Assembly: GCF_902506065.1 (NCBI RefSeq)
Contig: NZ_LR732912.1
Span: 914,387 to 978,386 of the forward strand
From: Arthrobacter sp. 9V
Lineage (GTDB): Bacteria > Actinomycetota > Actinomycetes > Actinomycetales > Micrococcaceae
Reading direction: 5' to 3'
Length of the DNA stretch: 64,000 nucleotides
Within the stretch, counting starts at the first letter, position 1, and each line of letters begins with the position of its first letter. Made by a program: the position numbers and the translations under genes. Shown here piece by piece: positions 8,133-16,368 of this stretch. The notes below the pieces were generated by a model that saw only the letters and a program-made list of their open reading frames with translations, had not been told where the DNA came from and made no database searches.

Positions 8133-9422
8133 TTAGTCGATTGCATGGATAAGTTGAAGGGTGGCTTGGGCTGCCGAGGTTGGTCCGGTGGGGCCTCGGG
8201 TGCCGGTGATCCCGGGAACGGGGCCCACAATGAGGCCTAGATCGATCATGCCAAAATGCGTCACCCCGTCCAAAATGACGCGGGTGCCATTCCTTTTAGC
8301 CAGCAATGCGTCCAGTGCGGCGTCGTACTCGGGGAGCGGGTCCGCATCGCCGGCCACTATCGCCATGACCGGTTTAGTGAGCGGGGTGGCGTCCTTCGGG
8401 GTTCTGGGCATGCCGTCGATGTCAACGGCTCCCTCCACCCGGTCATCCAGGCGCGCCGCTTCCAAGGCGGCTGCACCTCCCAGGGAGTGACCTGCCGTGA
8501 TGATTTGGCTAAGGTCAGCGGACCGTAGGGCGGGTAGTCCCGCTAGCCCTGAATGCAGCTGATCGATGACGGCGCGCATGTCGGCGGCGCGAATTCCCGC
8601 CCAATGGTCTGCCAGTGCTTGATCACCCGCGTCATCTCCCGTGGTTTCGAGCTTGCCGTGGACCCACGTACCGTCGGCAAGCTCGGTAACAGGCGAGTCG
8701 TATGGGTGATCAAGGGCAATCACTATCACGCCATTGCTGGCCAGTTCCTCTGCCCATGCAGTGAAGAACCATCGGGAGCTGTTGAGTCCAGGTGAAGCAA
8801 CCACCACCGGAAAAGAACCGTCAGCTGCTTTACCTTGCCACAACGCGTTGCTCCGGGCGCGGGAGAGTCCATCCAGCGTGAAAGCCGGAATGCCGTAGAG
8901 GTTGGCGAGGGCGTTGGACAGTTAGGTGGCCCGCTCCCGCCCGGGCAGGTATTCCGCACGTTCCCCGCTTCCTTCGGCGGGGTACCAGATGGTTGCCGGC
9001 AGTGAGCGGCGCTCGCCCGGCAGGCTGTCACCATGCGCGTCACGCTTGTCATCGGTCCACACTTTCGTGTCTATTCCAACGGCATGATGGCCACTTCCTG
9101 CGGGAATGGAGAACGGCGGCAATATCCAGGCGGCGCCGGCTGTCCCCACGAGGCTGAACGCGAGGATGGCGCTGGTTGCCACGGCAAGGCGAGGACGGCG
9201 CGCTGATCGGAGCCAAATCACGACGGCGGCAGTCACCGCGGCGAGTGTGACCAGCGCGATCACCTGCAGACGTGCGCCTTCGAAGCTGAGGGCGGCAACA
9301 AGAGTCGCGGCAGTTGCCATGCCGAGAATAGTGACCATCAGAGCTTTGCCCCGGCGGGTCACCACTCCCACCACGAGAGTGAGCAGCAGTAGGGCTGCTG
9401 CGGTGATATCGAGCCAGGGCAC
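8133..9422 (-). pseudogene. Alpha/beta hydrolase (PAF-acetylhydrolase-like) interrupted by an in-frame TAA
   Basis: Read as one frame from the GTG at 9422 (AAGGAG ideally placed upstream) to 8133, the product would be about 429 residues: three or four N-terminal membrane helices, then a hydrolase domain with LPATIWYPAEG, PVVVASPGL, the nucleophile elbow GHSLGG, and a late DGVTHFGM segment. A TAA at 8924-8922 splits it after about 166 residues, exactly in frame, between the N-terminal membrane part and the catalytic core. The text on both sides is continuous with this family. A single C-to-T change (CAA to TAA) explains it. The downstream part has an internal ATG at 8843 but would lack the oxyanion-side strands. 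A sequencing error is also possible. Confidence 0.8.
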
Positions 9423-9646
9423 AGGGGACTCCTTCGACTGAGCTGCGGAAGTCTTCAGCCTAGGTTTGGCCCGAACAGGACCACATCAACCAGCGGAATG
9501 AACCACACTCATCCCTGGGTAGGAACTTCGGTGGACTCCACATGTCCGCTTCTCCATGAAGGTCATCCGTGGATGGTTCCTTTGCAGGGGAGATCCGGAT
9601 AATCTTGAAGTTACTAAGTACCCTTGCTATTTGGGAGGTTTGTCTG

Positions 9647-10534
9647 ATGCGTAGAGTTCCAGCGTTCGGAGTGCTGGCCATTGGGGCGCTGGCTTTAGCT
9701 GGGTGCACAGGCGGCGGGGGCGGTGGGACGAGCGCTTCCCCTACCGCGTCGGCGTCGGCCTCGGAGTCTGCCCAGGCCAAGGTCTACAGCGAGGATGAGC
9801 TGCGGGACCTCATCTCCGGCATGAAGGACGGTGACGGCAATGAACTGAAGCTCTACTCAAAGGATCAGGTGGACCAGGGCAGCAACATCGCCAACTTGCT
9901 GTTGAGTACTGCCACCGTAGATCCCGGCGACTGCAAGGACATTGCCACTGCGGGGTTGATAGACAAAGTTGAGAAAGGGAGCATTGCCGTCGCGCTGTCT
10001 GAGAGCGAGGAGCCTCGGTCACTGTCTGCGCAGTCCGGGAGTGAGGGGCCGGATGCTGACAAGGTGCTCCAAGACATCAGCGCCAAGATGGATAGCTGTA
10101 AGAAGTTCACGGTGAAAACCCTTGCCGGCACCTATGAGGTCAACAGCGAGAAACTTCAAGCCGACACCAATGCCAAGGAAACGTTCGGAACCATCAGCAC
10201 CCGTTCCGGCGAAAATCAGCAGAAGCTGATGCAGGTATCCGCAGCCGAAGGCAGGCTGCTGGTTGTGGCTACCAAGAGCGGCGCAACTCTTGGTGATCCG
10301 GATCAGAAGGAGCTCGAGGATTTGATCAACAAGGTCCTTGAGAAGGCCGAAGGCGGTACGACTGAAAGCCCGATGCCGAGCCGCTCCTCGAGCAGCACCT
10401 CTGCTCCGGCTCCCTCGTCGACCTCGGAATCACCTTCCTCGTCCACGACCGAGGCTACGCCTACAGCTACGCCCACAGCCACAGCCACTGAGGGCGGTGA
10501 GACTTCCTCGGCTTCGCCCAGCCAGACCCCGTAG
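9647..10534 (+). CDS. Lipoprotein with a Ser/Thr/Pro-rich C-terminal tail
   Basis: The ATG at 9647 has GGGAGG nine bases upstream, giving a 295-residue product; an upstream in-frame start at 9569 is disfavoured because it would bury the signal peptide. The signal peptide ends in the lipobox LAGC (Cys20). After a glycine/serine linker comes a domain of about 190 residues with two internal cysteines, reminiscent of actinobacterial sensor-domain lipoproteins. The last 60 residues are almost only Ser, Thr, Pro, Ala and Glu, probably a wall-spanning or glycosylated stalk. The likely location is the outer face of the membrane. Function is unknown. Confidence 0.85.
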   Translation: MRRVPAFGVLAIGALALAGCTGGGGGGTSASPTASASASESAQAKVYSEDELRDLISGMKDGDGNELKLYSKDQVDQGSNIANLLLSTATVDPGDCKDIATAGLIDKVEKGSIAVALSESEEPRSLSAQSGSEGPDADKVLQDISAKMDSCKKFTVKTLAGTYEVNSEKLQADTNAKETFGTISTRSGENQQKLMQVSAAEGRLLVVATKSGATLGDPDQKELEDLINKVLEKAEGGTTESPMPSRSSSSTSAPAPSSTSESPSSSTTEATPTATPTATATEGGETSSASPSQTP

Positions 10535-10629
10535 TCGAAAACAAGTACGTTTACGCTTACCTGGCGAAAGAGTTCACTTCGCACCTCTACGCAGCTAGTC
10601 TTAGCTCCACAGATGCTGGGGGGAGCGGG

Positions 10630-11016
10630 ATGAAGCCGATTACTGTTGACGGCGGCAAGGGCACGGTGGACATCAGTGCAGAGGGTGTACTACTCCTTGT
10701 TTGGAATCCGGAGACCGTTTTAGCTGCTGATGACGTTCACGCGGCCATCTCAAAAATCAACGAGGTTGCCGATGGCGTCGAGTATCCGATGTTGATCGAC
10801 ATAACGCACACCCGGGCGGTGACCCGTCAGGCCAAGTCGGCTTTCAGTACCAAGTGTGCTGCTTCCCGAATTGCCCTGCTCGGATCAAATCCGGTCAATC
10901 GCGTCATTGCAAACTTTGCCATGGCGCGCCGCACGCTCCCGTGTCCCACCCGATTTTTCGCCTCACGTGATGAGGCAATGGCTTGGCTTCTGGAAGCCCG
11001 GCGCCCTGTTGCATGA
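10630..11016 (+). CDS. STAS/SpoIIAA-like protein
   Basis: A 128-residue cytosolic protein. Strand-helix patterns such as TVDISAEGVLLLVWNPETVL, YPMLIDITHTRAVTRQAK and NPVNRVIANFAMAR fit the STAS/SpoIIAA-like fold found in many small actinobacterial proteins (a DUF7793-type member). Such proteins often act in regulation or membrane-linked signalling, but nothing here identifies a partner. The ATG at 10630 follows GGGGGGAGCGGG. A weak copy of the AGTTCACTT element found near 15.3 and 15.6 kb lies at 10571, about 60 bases upstream. The GAF-ANTAR regulator follows in the same direction after 177 bases. Confidence 0.75.
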   Translation: MKPITVDGGKGTVDISAEGVLLLVWNPETVLAADDVHAAISKINEVADGVEYPMLIDITHTRAVTRQAKSAFSTKCAASRIALLGSNPVNRVIANFAMARRTLPCPTRFFASRDEAMAWLLEARRPVA

Positions 11017-11193
11017 GCAGAAGCTTGCATGCTTCAGCTTGACTCAACGGGCTTGTACCTTGTGTTCCCCGAATCCCTTACACAACGAGGTTTTCCTTGC
11101 TAAATTAGCGGCGGACGCTGCTCTGGGCTGATTCGTCCGGTCACAATGGGAGCTCGCGAATGCGATGCCTGATGAGTCGGGTGGTTGATTCGA

Positions 11194-11913
11194 GTGGATC
11201 TGGTGAGCATTGAGGATTGGGCCGCTGATGTAGAACTACTCAGCGATTTGATTGTTGAGGCGGAGGACATCAAGGCATTCCTTGACGGCCTCGCGGGGGT
11301 GGCGGCGACTATGATGTCACGCGCCACCGGTCAACGTATTGAGTGCGCCGTGACGTTAGGGCGGCGAAAGCGAACCGGAACAATCGGTGGCAGTACTGCA
11401 ACTGCTGTAGTGCTGGACAGGATTGAACAGAGCTTGAGCGAGGGCCCCTGCATCGACGCGTTGGCGGAGGCGCGTCCGGTCCTCCTGCGCGATGCCGAAT
11501 CGGCTCCCCGCTGGCCCTTGTATAGCAGTGCGTTGCGCGCGGCAGGTGTCCGGAGCGCCCTGGCGGTGCCCATGGCATTGGAAGAAGAGGCCTCGGCTGT
11601 TCTGAACTTCTTCTCGCCCGCCGCTGGCACTTTTACACATGCCTCAGTCATGCAGGCGGCCACCTTCGCGGAAATGGCCAGCAAGGCTCTGCGCTTGGCA
11701 ACCCGCATCACTGCGCTGAATGAGCTCGCGGAAGACCTCGACGCGGCTTTGAAGAGCAGGTCCGTCATCAACACCGCCTGCGGAGTGATCATCTCGCAGA
11801 ACCGTTGCACTCAGGAGGAGGCGTTTAACATCCTTCGCAAGGCTTCCAGTGACAGGAACCAAAAGCTGTTTGAGCTGGCCAAGGCAGTGGTCGACGGCGT
11901 ATGCCGGACTTGA
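11194..11913 (+). CDS. GAF-ANTAR antitermination regulator
   Basis: A protein of 239 residues if started at the GTG at 11194, which has GGGTGG nine bases upstream; a TTG at 11185 is also in frame. Residues about 20-170 form a GAF sensor domain (GPCIDALAEARPVLLRDAES and AVPMALEEEASAVLNFFSP). The last 60 residues form an ANTAR domain with its expected helices (SRSVINTACGVIISQNRCTQ, EEAFNILRKASSDRN, KLFELAKAVVDG). ANTAR domains bind paired RNA hexaloop hairpins and prevent transcription termination. This architecture is very common in Actinobacteria. The ligand sensed and the RNA targets are not evident. Confidence 0.88.
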   Translation: MDLVSIEDWAADVELLSDLIVEAEDIKAFLDGLAGVAATMMSRATGQRIECAVTLGRRKRTGTIGGSTATAVVLDRIEQSLSEGPCIDALAEARPVLLRDAESAPRWPLYSSALRAAGVRSALAVPMALEEEASAVLNFFSPAAGTFTHASVMQAATFAEMASKALRLATRITALNELAEDLDAALKSRSVINTACGVIISQNRCTQEEAFNILRKASSDRNQKLFELAKAVVDGVCRT

Positions 11914-11937
11914 GTCCGCTGCCGCAGTCTCCAGTAC

Positions 11938-12555
11938 TCAGGGTCTGTTTTTAGCCGTTCTTACGGTGAGCGTTCCTGCAAGATCCAGATCATTTCCGTT
12001 TCCTGTGACGCCTGCTTGCGAAAGGAGCGTGGCACCAAACGCTGCGCTCCAGAACGTCCTCGTCTCAACGGGCAAGGGGCGTTCGAGCTCCCACTTTCGT
12101 TGCTTCAGCAGGCGAGTCAAGTATCGCTCTGACTGGCGGAAAAGCAGATTTAAATGCTGATCGACGACGGCGGAGAGGTCGGGTCGGGAGGTTCCCGCCG
12201 CCAAGGCGCGGACCACCAGCGGCAGGGAGGGCAGTATCAGCACGGTCCTGGCCATGGCACCGCGGAACGATGCCGGGCTTTCCACTGATAGTCCCACCGT
12301 TTCGACGCGTTCGGCGTCGTGCAGCAGGGCCAGGAAAGCGGCGTGGATGAAGAGCGAGTCCTTCGAGCCGAAGTAGTAGGTCACTTGGTTGGGGAAAGCC
12401 CCTGCGTCGGCTGCGATGGCGGCAACGCTGACTTCCCCGGTTGGTTTGGAGAGATAGAGCTTCACGGCGCTGTCCAAGATGCGTTGCCGTGTTGAATGCC
12501 CGCGAGCCTGCGATGGTCCGTCCGAACGGCGTCTTCTCTTGCGTACTTCTTCCAC
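11938..12555 (-). CDS. TetR-family regulator
   Basis: A 205-residue regulator. The N-terminus is strongly basic (RKRRRR) and precedes a canonical TetR DNA-binding domain: RQRILDSAVKLYLSKPTG, VSVAAIAADAGAFPNQVTYY, FGSKDSLF. The remainder is a helical ligand-binding and dimerisation domain. The start is a GTG at 12555 with a poor ribosome binding site. It is divergent from a ketoacyl synthase gene, and the 71-base gap carries one perfect and one partial palindrome, so it very likely controls both itself and the synthase. Acyl-CoA or a product of the synthase would be a reasonable ligand; that is inference. Confidence 0.88.
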   Translation of the reverse strand: MEEVRKRRRRSDGPSQARGHSTRQRILDSAVKLYLSKPTGEVSVAAIAADAGAFPNQVTYYFGSKDSLFIHAAFLALLHDAERVETVGLSVESPASFRGAMARTVLILPSLPLVVRALAAGTSRPDLSAVVDQHLNLLFRQSERYLTRLLKQRKWELERPLPVETRTFWSAAFGATLLSQAGVTGNGNDLDLAGTLTVRTAKNRP

Positions 12556-12562
12556 TCAAAAA

Positions 12563-12577
12563 TTGTACTTGATACAA
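12563..12577. promoter_or_regulatory. Second, weaker TetR-type inverted repeat
   Basis: TTGTA and TACAA arms lie five bases apart (TTGTACTTGATACAA), close to the TetR start. The arms share the TTGTA/TACAA core of the perfect palindrome 9 bases to the right, so the same regulator may bind both. Confidence 0.45.
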
Positions 12578-12585
12578 CTAAGCGC

Positions 12586-12610
12586 TTATCTTGTATGACA
12601 TACAAGATAA
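12586..12610. promoter_or_regulatory. Perfect 25-bp palindrome, probable TetR operator
   Basis: The 12-base arm TTATCTTGTATG at 12586-12597 is followed by one base and then its exact reverse complement at 12599-12610. It lies between divergent tetR and ketoacyl synthase genes, 16 bases before the synthase ATG, so a bound dimer would block synthase transcription. Confidence 0.8.
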
Positions 12611-12626
12611 CGAGTGGAGTGTTGAT

Positions 12627-13856
12627 ATGCGTGCAAACGATATTGCAGTGACGGGGTTGGGAGCTTCTACTCCCTTGGGCGGGAACGTCAGGACAACGTG
12701 GGACTCCCTTCTCGCGGGAGGTTCCGGCATCCGCGATGTGAGCGTGGATTTCCTGCAGGATTCCGGTCTCTCGGTTTCGATCGCTGCGCCGATGGCAGAA
12801 GACCCGGCCGGTTCGTTGACGCCGGTGGCAGCAAAGCGGTTGGATCGGGTTCAGCAAGCTGCCATGGTTGCGGCCGCGGAAGCTTGGGCAGATGCTGGCA
12901 GTCCCCAAGTTGATGGCACCAGGCTTGCTGTGGTTGTGGGGACAGGGGTGGGAGGCATAGGCACCCTTCTCTGGGAGGATGACGTTCTTGAAAGCCGTGG
13001 CCAGCGTCGCGTCTCACCGCGAACCGTGCCAATGCTGATGCCCAATGGACCCGCAGCGGCCTTGAGTATTCACTACGGGGCCATGGCAGGTTCTTACACC
13101 CCCGTCTCGGCATGTTCCTCCGGCGCCGAAGCCTTGGTCCAGGCTGCCCGGCTGATTCGCTCCGGGGAAGCTGACGTGGTGATAGCCGGAGGAACCGAGG
13201 CGGCTATCACCCCCATAACCGTCGCGGCCTTTCTTCAAACGCAGGCCATATCAACGCGTACGGACGACGCCGGCTCGGCTTCGCGTCCGTTCGCGGCGGA
13301 CCGCGACGGTTTTGTCCTGGGGGAAGGGGCGGGCATTGTGGTCCTTGAAAGCGCTGAACATGCCCGGGCCCGGGGTGCTGTGGTCCACGCCGTCCTCCGT
13401 GGAGTTGGAATTTCCTCCGACGCATTCCACATGACTGCGCCCGCAGATGACGGAGCGGGTCAAATTGCCGCCATCCGCAAGGCCCTCAAAGATGCAGACT
13501 TGAGCGCAGCAGACATTGGACATGTCAATGCGCATGCCACCGGCACCCCGGTCGGAGATCTTGCAGAAGCAAAGGCCATCAGGACAGTCTTCGGTGATTC
13601 CGCTTCTGTGACTGCACCCAAGGCATCTCTCGGTCATCTCTTTGGAGCCGCGGGAGCAGTTGAAGCCATTCTGACCGTAAAAAGCGTTATGCATGACGTC
13701 ATCCCGCCCACCCGCAATCACCATCAAGGCAACGCTGACCCGCAGATAGGGCTGGACGTCGTCGTATCACCGCGCCACGGCACGCAGAACGCGGCCGTCT
13801 CCAACTCATTTGGATTCGGGGGCCAAAACGTGTGCCTGGTCTTCAGTAAGAGCTAA
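12627..13856 (+). CDS. Stand-alone beta-ketoacyl-ACP synthase (KAS II type)
   Basis: The ATG at 12627 follows GGAG at good spacing and gives 409 residues, a normal FabF-like length. The thiolase-fold catalytic set is complete: Cys163 in SACSSGAEAL, His303 in NAHATGTPVGD, His337 in KASLGHLFGAAG, and Lys332. This enzyme condenses malonyl-ACP with an acyl primer. No acyl carrier protein, dehydratase or reductase is nearby, so it is probably an accessory condensing enzyme recruited to the housekeeping system under TetR control. The stop overlaps the convergent small membrane gene by four bases. A role in specialised lipid or polyketide formation is possible but not shown. Confidence 0.92.
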   Translation: MRANDIAVTGLGASTPLGGNVRTTWDSLLAGGSGIRDVSVDFLQDSGLSVSIAAPMAEDPAGSLTPVAAKRLDRVQQAAMVAAAEAWADAGSPQVDGTRLAVVVGTGVGGIGTLLWEDDVLESRGQRRVSPRTVPMLMPNGPAAALSIHYGAMAGSYTPVSACSSGAEALVQAARLIRSGEADVVIAGGTEAAITPITVAAFLQTQAISTRTDDAGSASRPFAADRDGFVLGEGAGIVVLESAEHARARGAVVHAVLRGVGISSDAFHMTAPADDGAGQIAAIRKALKDADLSAADIGHVNAHATGTPVGDLAEAKAIRTVFGDSASVTAPKASLGHLFGAAGAVEAILTVKSVMHDVIPPTRNHHQGNADPQIGLDVVVSPRHGTQNAAVSNSFGFGGQNVCLVFSKS

Positions 13857-14068
13857 TAGGATCGGGCTCGTTTGGATAAAGGGGAGATCACAGGGCGGCG
13901 GCTACCGGCGTTCCGGGTCATTGCCCAAGTGCTTCTGACTCCGCGCACGGCCAGTACCACTGCGAACGAGGCAACTGCTGAGATGGCAAGGATCACCACC
14001 CCCAGAATATGAACCAGCAGGACGGCGGACATTACTACGGTGTGTGCATCGAATAGTTCCATGGTCAT
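13853..14068 (-). CDS. Small single-pass membrane protein
   Basis: From the ATG at 14068 the frame gives 71 residues (an internal ATG at 14062 is equally possible). One long hydrophobic segment (AVLLVHILGVVILAISAVAS, about residues 14-33) extends into further hydrophobic residues, followed by a basic tail. A longer upstream start at 14131 would run through a 14-bp hairpin and has no ribosome binding site. No known family. The gene ends four bases inside the convergent ketoacyl synthase gene. Confidence 0.5.
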   Translation of the reverse strand: MTMELFDAHTVVMSAVLLVHILGVVILAISAVASFAVVLAVRGVRSTWAMTRNAGSRRPVISPLSKRARSY

Positions 14069-14120
14069 TTCTCGCAAGATGTGGGTTTGGGGAGTCAAGC
14101 GCGTAACTGGGAGCAGCCGT

Positions 14121-14157
14121 GATACCCGCACGCCGCCATCAGGGGCGTGCGGGTATC
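14121..14157. terminator. Strong hairpin after the proline-rich secreted protein gene
   Basis: GATACCCGCACGCC at 14121-14134 pairs perfectly with GGCGTGCGGGTATC at 14144-14157, with a nine-base loop. It lies eight bases past the stop of the leftward gene ending at 14165. The 14-bp GC-rich stem suits a terminator, although the T-tract is missing. Confidence 0.55.
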
Positions 14158-14164
14158 TTGGCAG

Positions 14165-15154
14165 CTACTCCGCGTACTGAAGGCTCGTCAGGAGGGCCTT
14201 GAGCTTGCTGTACTGCTCGGTTTCCATCCAGGCCGCGGCGCTTTCGGGGGTCATGGAAACTTCGATAGTCGCAGTGGCTTGGGCAGCACCGTTGCCCATG
14301 ATCATGAAGCTGCTGGCCGAGGTGCTGTCCGGGCCCTCGGTCATGAGGTTATCCACCACCACGCCCATGAAGTACCGGGTGTATTCGGTATCAAAGGGGT
14401 ATTCGTCCCTGAAGAAGGCGAAGTGGGAGGGACCGTGCTGGCTATTGAAATTGGTCAGTGGCTGGGAATCGAGGATGGTGCGGTTCACGGGCCCGCCCAC
14501 GACGCCGCCGAAAACACCGCTTGCGATTTCCGCCACCTTGCTGCCCGATTCGTCATGGATATGGGCTATGACCGTTCGGCGGCCATCACCGAAGAAGTCC
14601 ATGGGTATTTCCTCAGTTTGCGCGGTCCATCCCGCCGGCAACAGGAAAGAGATGTGCCCGTCGGGGAAGGTGAACATTCCAATCTGCGGGTGGGTGGGCG
14701 AGACGTGCGGGGTAGTGGGCACCGCCGGTGTCACCGGCGTTATCTCGGATACAGCGGGAGGAACGGTCGACGGCGGAATGGTTGCCTGCGGTGCCGGATC
14801 GGCTGGCGGTGCGGAAACAACCGGCGGTGCCTGAACAACCGGCGGTGCCTGAACAACCGGCGGTGCCTGAACAATGGGTTCCGCTACGACGGCGGGCCTA
14901 GCCGGTACTGCGGGCGCCGGAACGTTCACGTCCGTCACGGGTATCACCGCAACCGGAGCCTCAGATACCGGAACAGCCACTGTTTCTTCCAGCTGGGCTG
15001 CAGGTAGCTCCACCAGGGCGCTGGTTTCTTCTGCTGCAGTGGTAAATGAATTACTGGCAATCGGGGTGGACGGTGCGCAGACGGCGAGCGTGAGTGCCAG
15101 GGTCAGCGTAGCGAGAGTGGCGTACTTGGCATATCCGGATCGACGGTACTTCAT
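14165..15154 (-). CDS. Secreted protein with a proline-rich repeat stalk
   Basis: The ATG at 15154 has GGAAGGAA seven bases upstream and gives 329 residues. A signal peptide lies near residues 8-28 (ATLATLTLALTLAVCAPS). Its cysteine gives a poor lipobox. Residues about 40-150 are an extended Pro/Val/Ala stalk with VQAPPV repeats encoded by 18-bp DNA repeats. The C-terminal 170 residues form a globular domain (MFTFPDGHISFLLPAGWTAQ, VNRTILDSQPL, YTRYFMGVVVDN) of unrecognised family that begins like surface domains built to follow a stalk. The product should sit outside the cell. A hairpin terminator follows. Confidence 0.8.
   Translation of the reverse strand: MKYRRSGYAKYATLATLTLALTLAVCAPSTPIASNSFTTAAEETSALVELPAAQLEETVAVPVSEAPVAVIPVTDVNVPAPAVPARPAVVAEPIVQAPPVVQAPPVVQAPPVVSAPPADPAPQATIPPSTVPPAVSEITPVTPAVPTTPHVSPTHPQIGMFTFPDGHISFLLPAGWTAQTEEIPMDFFGDGRRTVIAHIHDESGSKVAEIASGVFGGVVGGPVNRTILDSQPLTNFNSQHGPSHFAFFRDEYPFDTEYTRYFMGVVVDNLMTEGPDSTSASSFMIMGNGAAQATATIEVSMTPESAAAWMETEQYSKLKALLTSLQYAE
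14822..14875 (-). repeat. Three 18-bp tandem repeats encoding VQAPPV units
   Basis: The 18-base unit CGGCGGTGCCTGAACAAC occurs at 14822 and 14840 and, with one changed base, at 14858. It keeps the reading frame and encodes six residues of the proline-rich stalk. Copy number could vary by slippage. Confidence 0.85.
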
Positions 15155-15325
15155 TTTGGGTTCCTTCCCCCACGGAGTGATTGAGCAAGTTCTTGTGCTC
15201 ATACATGTTGTTTCCGGCAGGGGTCCTTTGATTACAGCCTTGGAGAAAAATCTTTCGCCAGGACCATTCCCTGCGGATTTATAGGGAGTGCGGCAGGCGC
15301 AATGGGTACAACTGCCCTCAGGGAA

Positions 15326-15360
15326 AGTTCACTTGCTGTTCTCGCGGGTGATTTACTGAC
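15326..15360 (+). promoter_or_regulatory. 35-bp upstream element, copy 1
   Basis: This stretch starts AGTTCACTTGCTG and ends GTGATTTACTGAC. It matches a second stretch at 15641-15675 at 27 of 35 positions by eye. It lies 61 bases before the ATG of the small membrane protein at 15421. Conservation in non-coding DNA ahead of two neighbouring genes suggests a shared promoter or regulator site. Confidence 0.55.
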
Positions 15361-15420
15361 AACGTGCATTAACACTGGTAACGGCTGACGAGTGTCGGGC
15401 AAGGGGGAGACGGATCGTTG

Positions 15421-15627
15421 ATGGAAACGATGATTATCGCGGCTGTAGTCTTTGCGGTTCCACTGGCATGTGCCGTTCTGGTGGTCTGGCGTATTTTTCG
15501 TCCGCCAATGAAAACCCGGCAGCCCGCGCACAGGGGGACATTCCAATCCCAGCGAGGAAGGGTCTATAGGAGCGGCGGAACGTACCGAAATGCGTCCCCT
15601 AGCGACGGTACTGGTGGCGTCCTCTAA
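15421..15627 (+). CDS. Small single-pass membrane protein
   Basis: A 68-residue product starts at the ATG at 15421 (a TTG directly before it is in frame), with GGGGGAGACGG upstream. Residues 3-25 form one membrane helix (TMIIAAVVFAVPLACAVLVV), followed by a basic cytosolic tail rich in Arg, Gly and Ser. No family is recognised. It carries the 35-bp element upstream, shared with the lipoprotein gene that follows 78 bases later. Confidence 0.6.
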   Translation: METMIIAAVVFAVPLACAVLVVWRIFRPPMKTRQPAHRGTFQSQRGRVYRSGGTYRNASPSDGTGGVL

Positions 15628-15640
15628 CTCTCCCGAGCCT

Positions 15641-15675
15641 AGTTCACTGGCTGCTCCGCCAAGTGATTTACTAAC
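15641..15675 (+). promoter_or_regulatory. 35-bp upstream element, copy 2
   Basis: AGTTCACTGGCTG at the left and GTGATTTACTAAC at the right match copy 1. It ends 30 bases before the ATG of the lipoprotein at 15706. The spacing to the start differs from copy 1 by 30 bases, so it is not simply part of a fixed leader. Confidence 0.55.
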
Positions 15676-15705
15676 TCGACCGCACATACTCTTTGGGGGA
15701 TTTGT

Positions 15706-16311
15706 ATGAAGGCCTTGACTGCCATTTTCCTGCTCGCGTCGCTGATGCTGGCTGGCTGCGCTGCAGCTTCTCCGGCCACCACGCCAACAGCGCCCTCAAC
15801 ATCATCCGCAGGCACTTATTCGCGCTTGGATCCTGCGGGGATTGAGCACATTAAGAAAACAAAATCAGCGCGCTTTGACATGTCGTCAGGGAAGCTGAGC
15901 AAGGAAAGCGTCGGCTTGGAAGATGGAACCAGCCAAGCACCGGACGTCCTCATAAAGGAGGGCTTGATGGAGCTGAATATTGAAACCCCCACAGCTCTGA
16001 TCAGCGCTAAGACGGACCGTCTTCGGCTCAACGGAATGAACAAAGGGCCGGACTTCCGGGAGGTCACGTACTTCCTCAAGGCTGAATCGTTCGAGGACTT
16101 TACGGCCCTGATCCGCGACGGTGTGGATCGCTACGGAATTCCCGGCGAGTCAGCGGAGGGCTGGATCGAATCCATGTCCAGCCGGCAGGAGGACGAAGGC
16201 GACTTTTCATTGGCTCCGGGCACGTCAACCGGCCTCAGGGTTTCCTACGATCTCCGCTATGACGGTTCAAAGGAAGTGCAAGTGATTATTGTGCACATTC
16301 ACCCCGTCTAG
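15706..16311 (+). CDS. Lipoprotein of unrecognised family
   Basis: A 201-residue product with a clean lipoprotein signal ending LAGC (Cys18), then a Thr/Pro/Ser linker and a globular domain of about 160 residues. Text such as IKKTKSARFDMSSGKL, LIKEGLMELNIETPTALISA and EVTYFLKAES resembles the beta-half-barrel seen in LppX/LprG-type lipoproteins, which carry lipids, but the match is not strong enough for a name. It should be anchored on the outer face of the membrane. It is first in a run of four small exported or membrane proteins in one direction. GGGG lies upstream of the ATG. Confidence 0.75.
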   Translation: MKALTAIFLLASLMLAGCAAASPATTPTAPSTSSAGTYSRLDPAGIEHIKKTKSARFDMSSGKLSKESVGLEDGTSQAPDVLIKEGLMELNIETPTALISAKTDRLRLNGMNKGPDFREVTYFLKAESFEDFTALIRDGVDRYGIPGESAEGWIESMSSRQEDEGDFSLAPGTSTGLRVSYDLRYDGSKEVQVIIVHIHPV

Positions 16312-16368
16312 CATTTCATCCGCCAGTCCCAGGAAACCCGCCAAGCTGCTCACTAAGAAGAGAACCCC

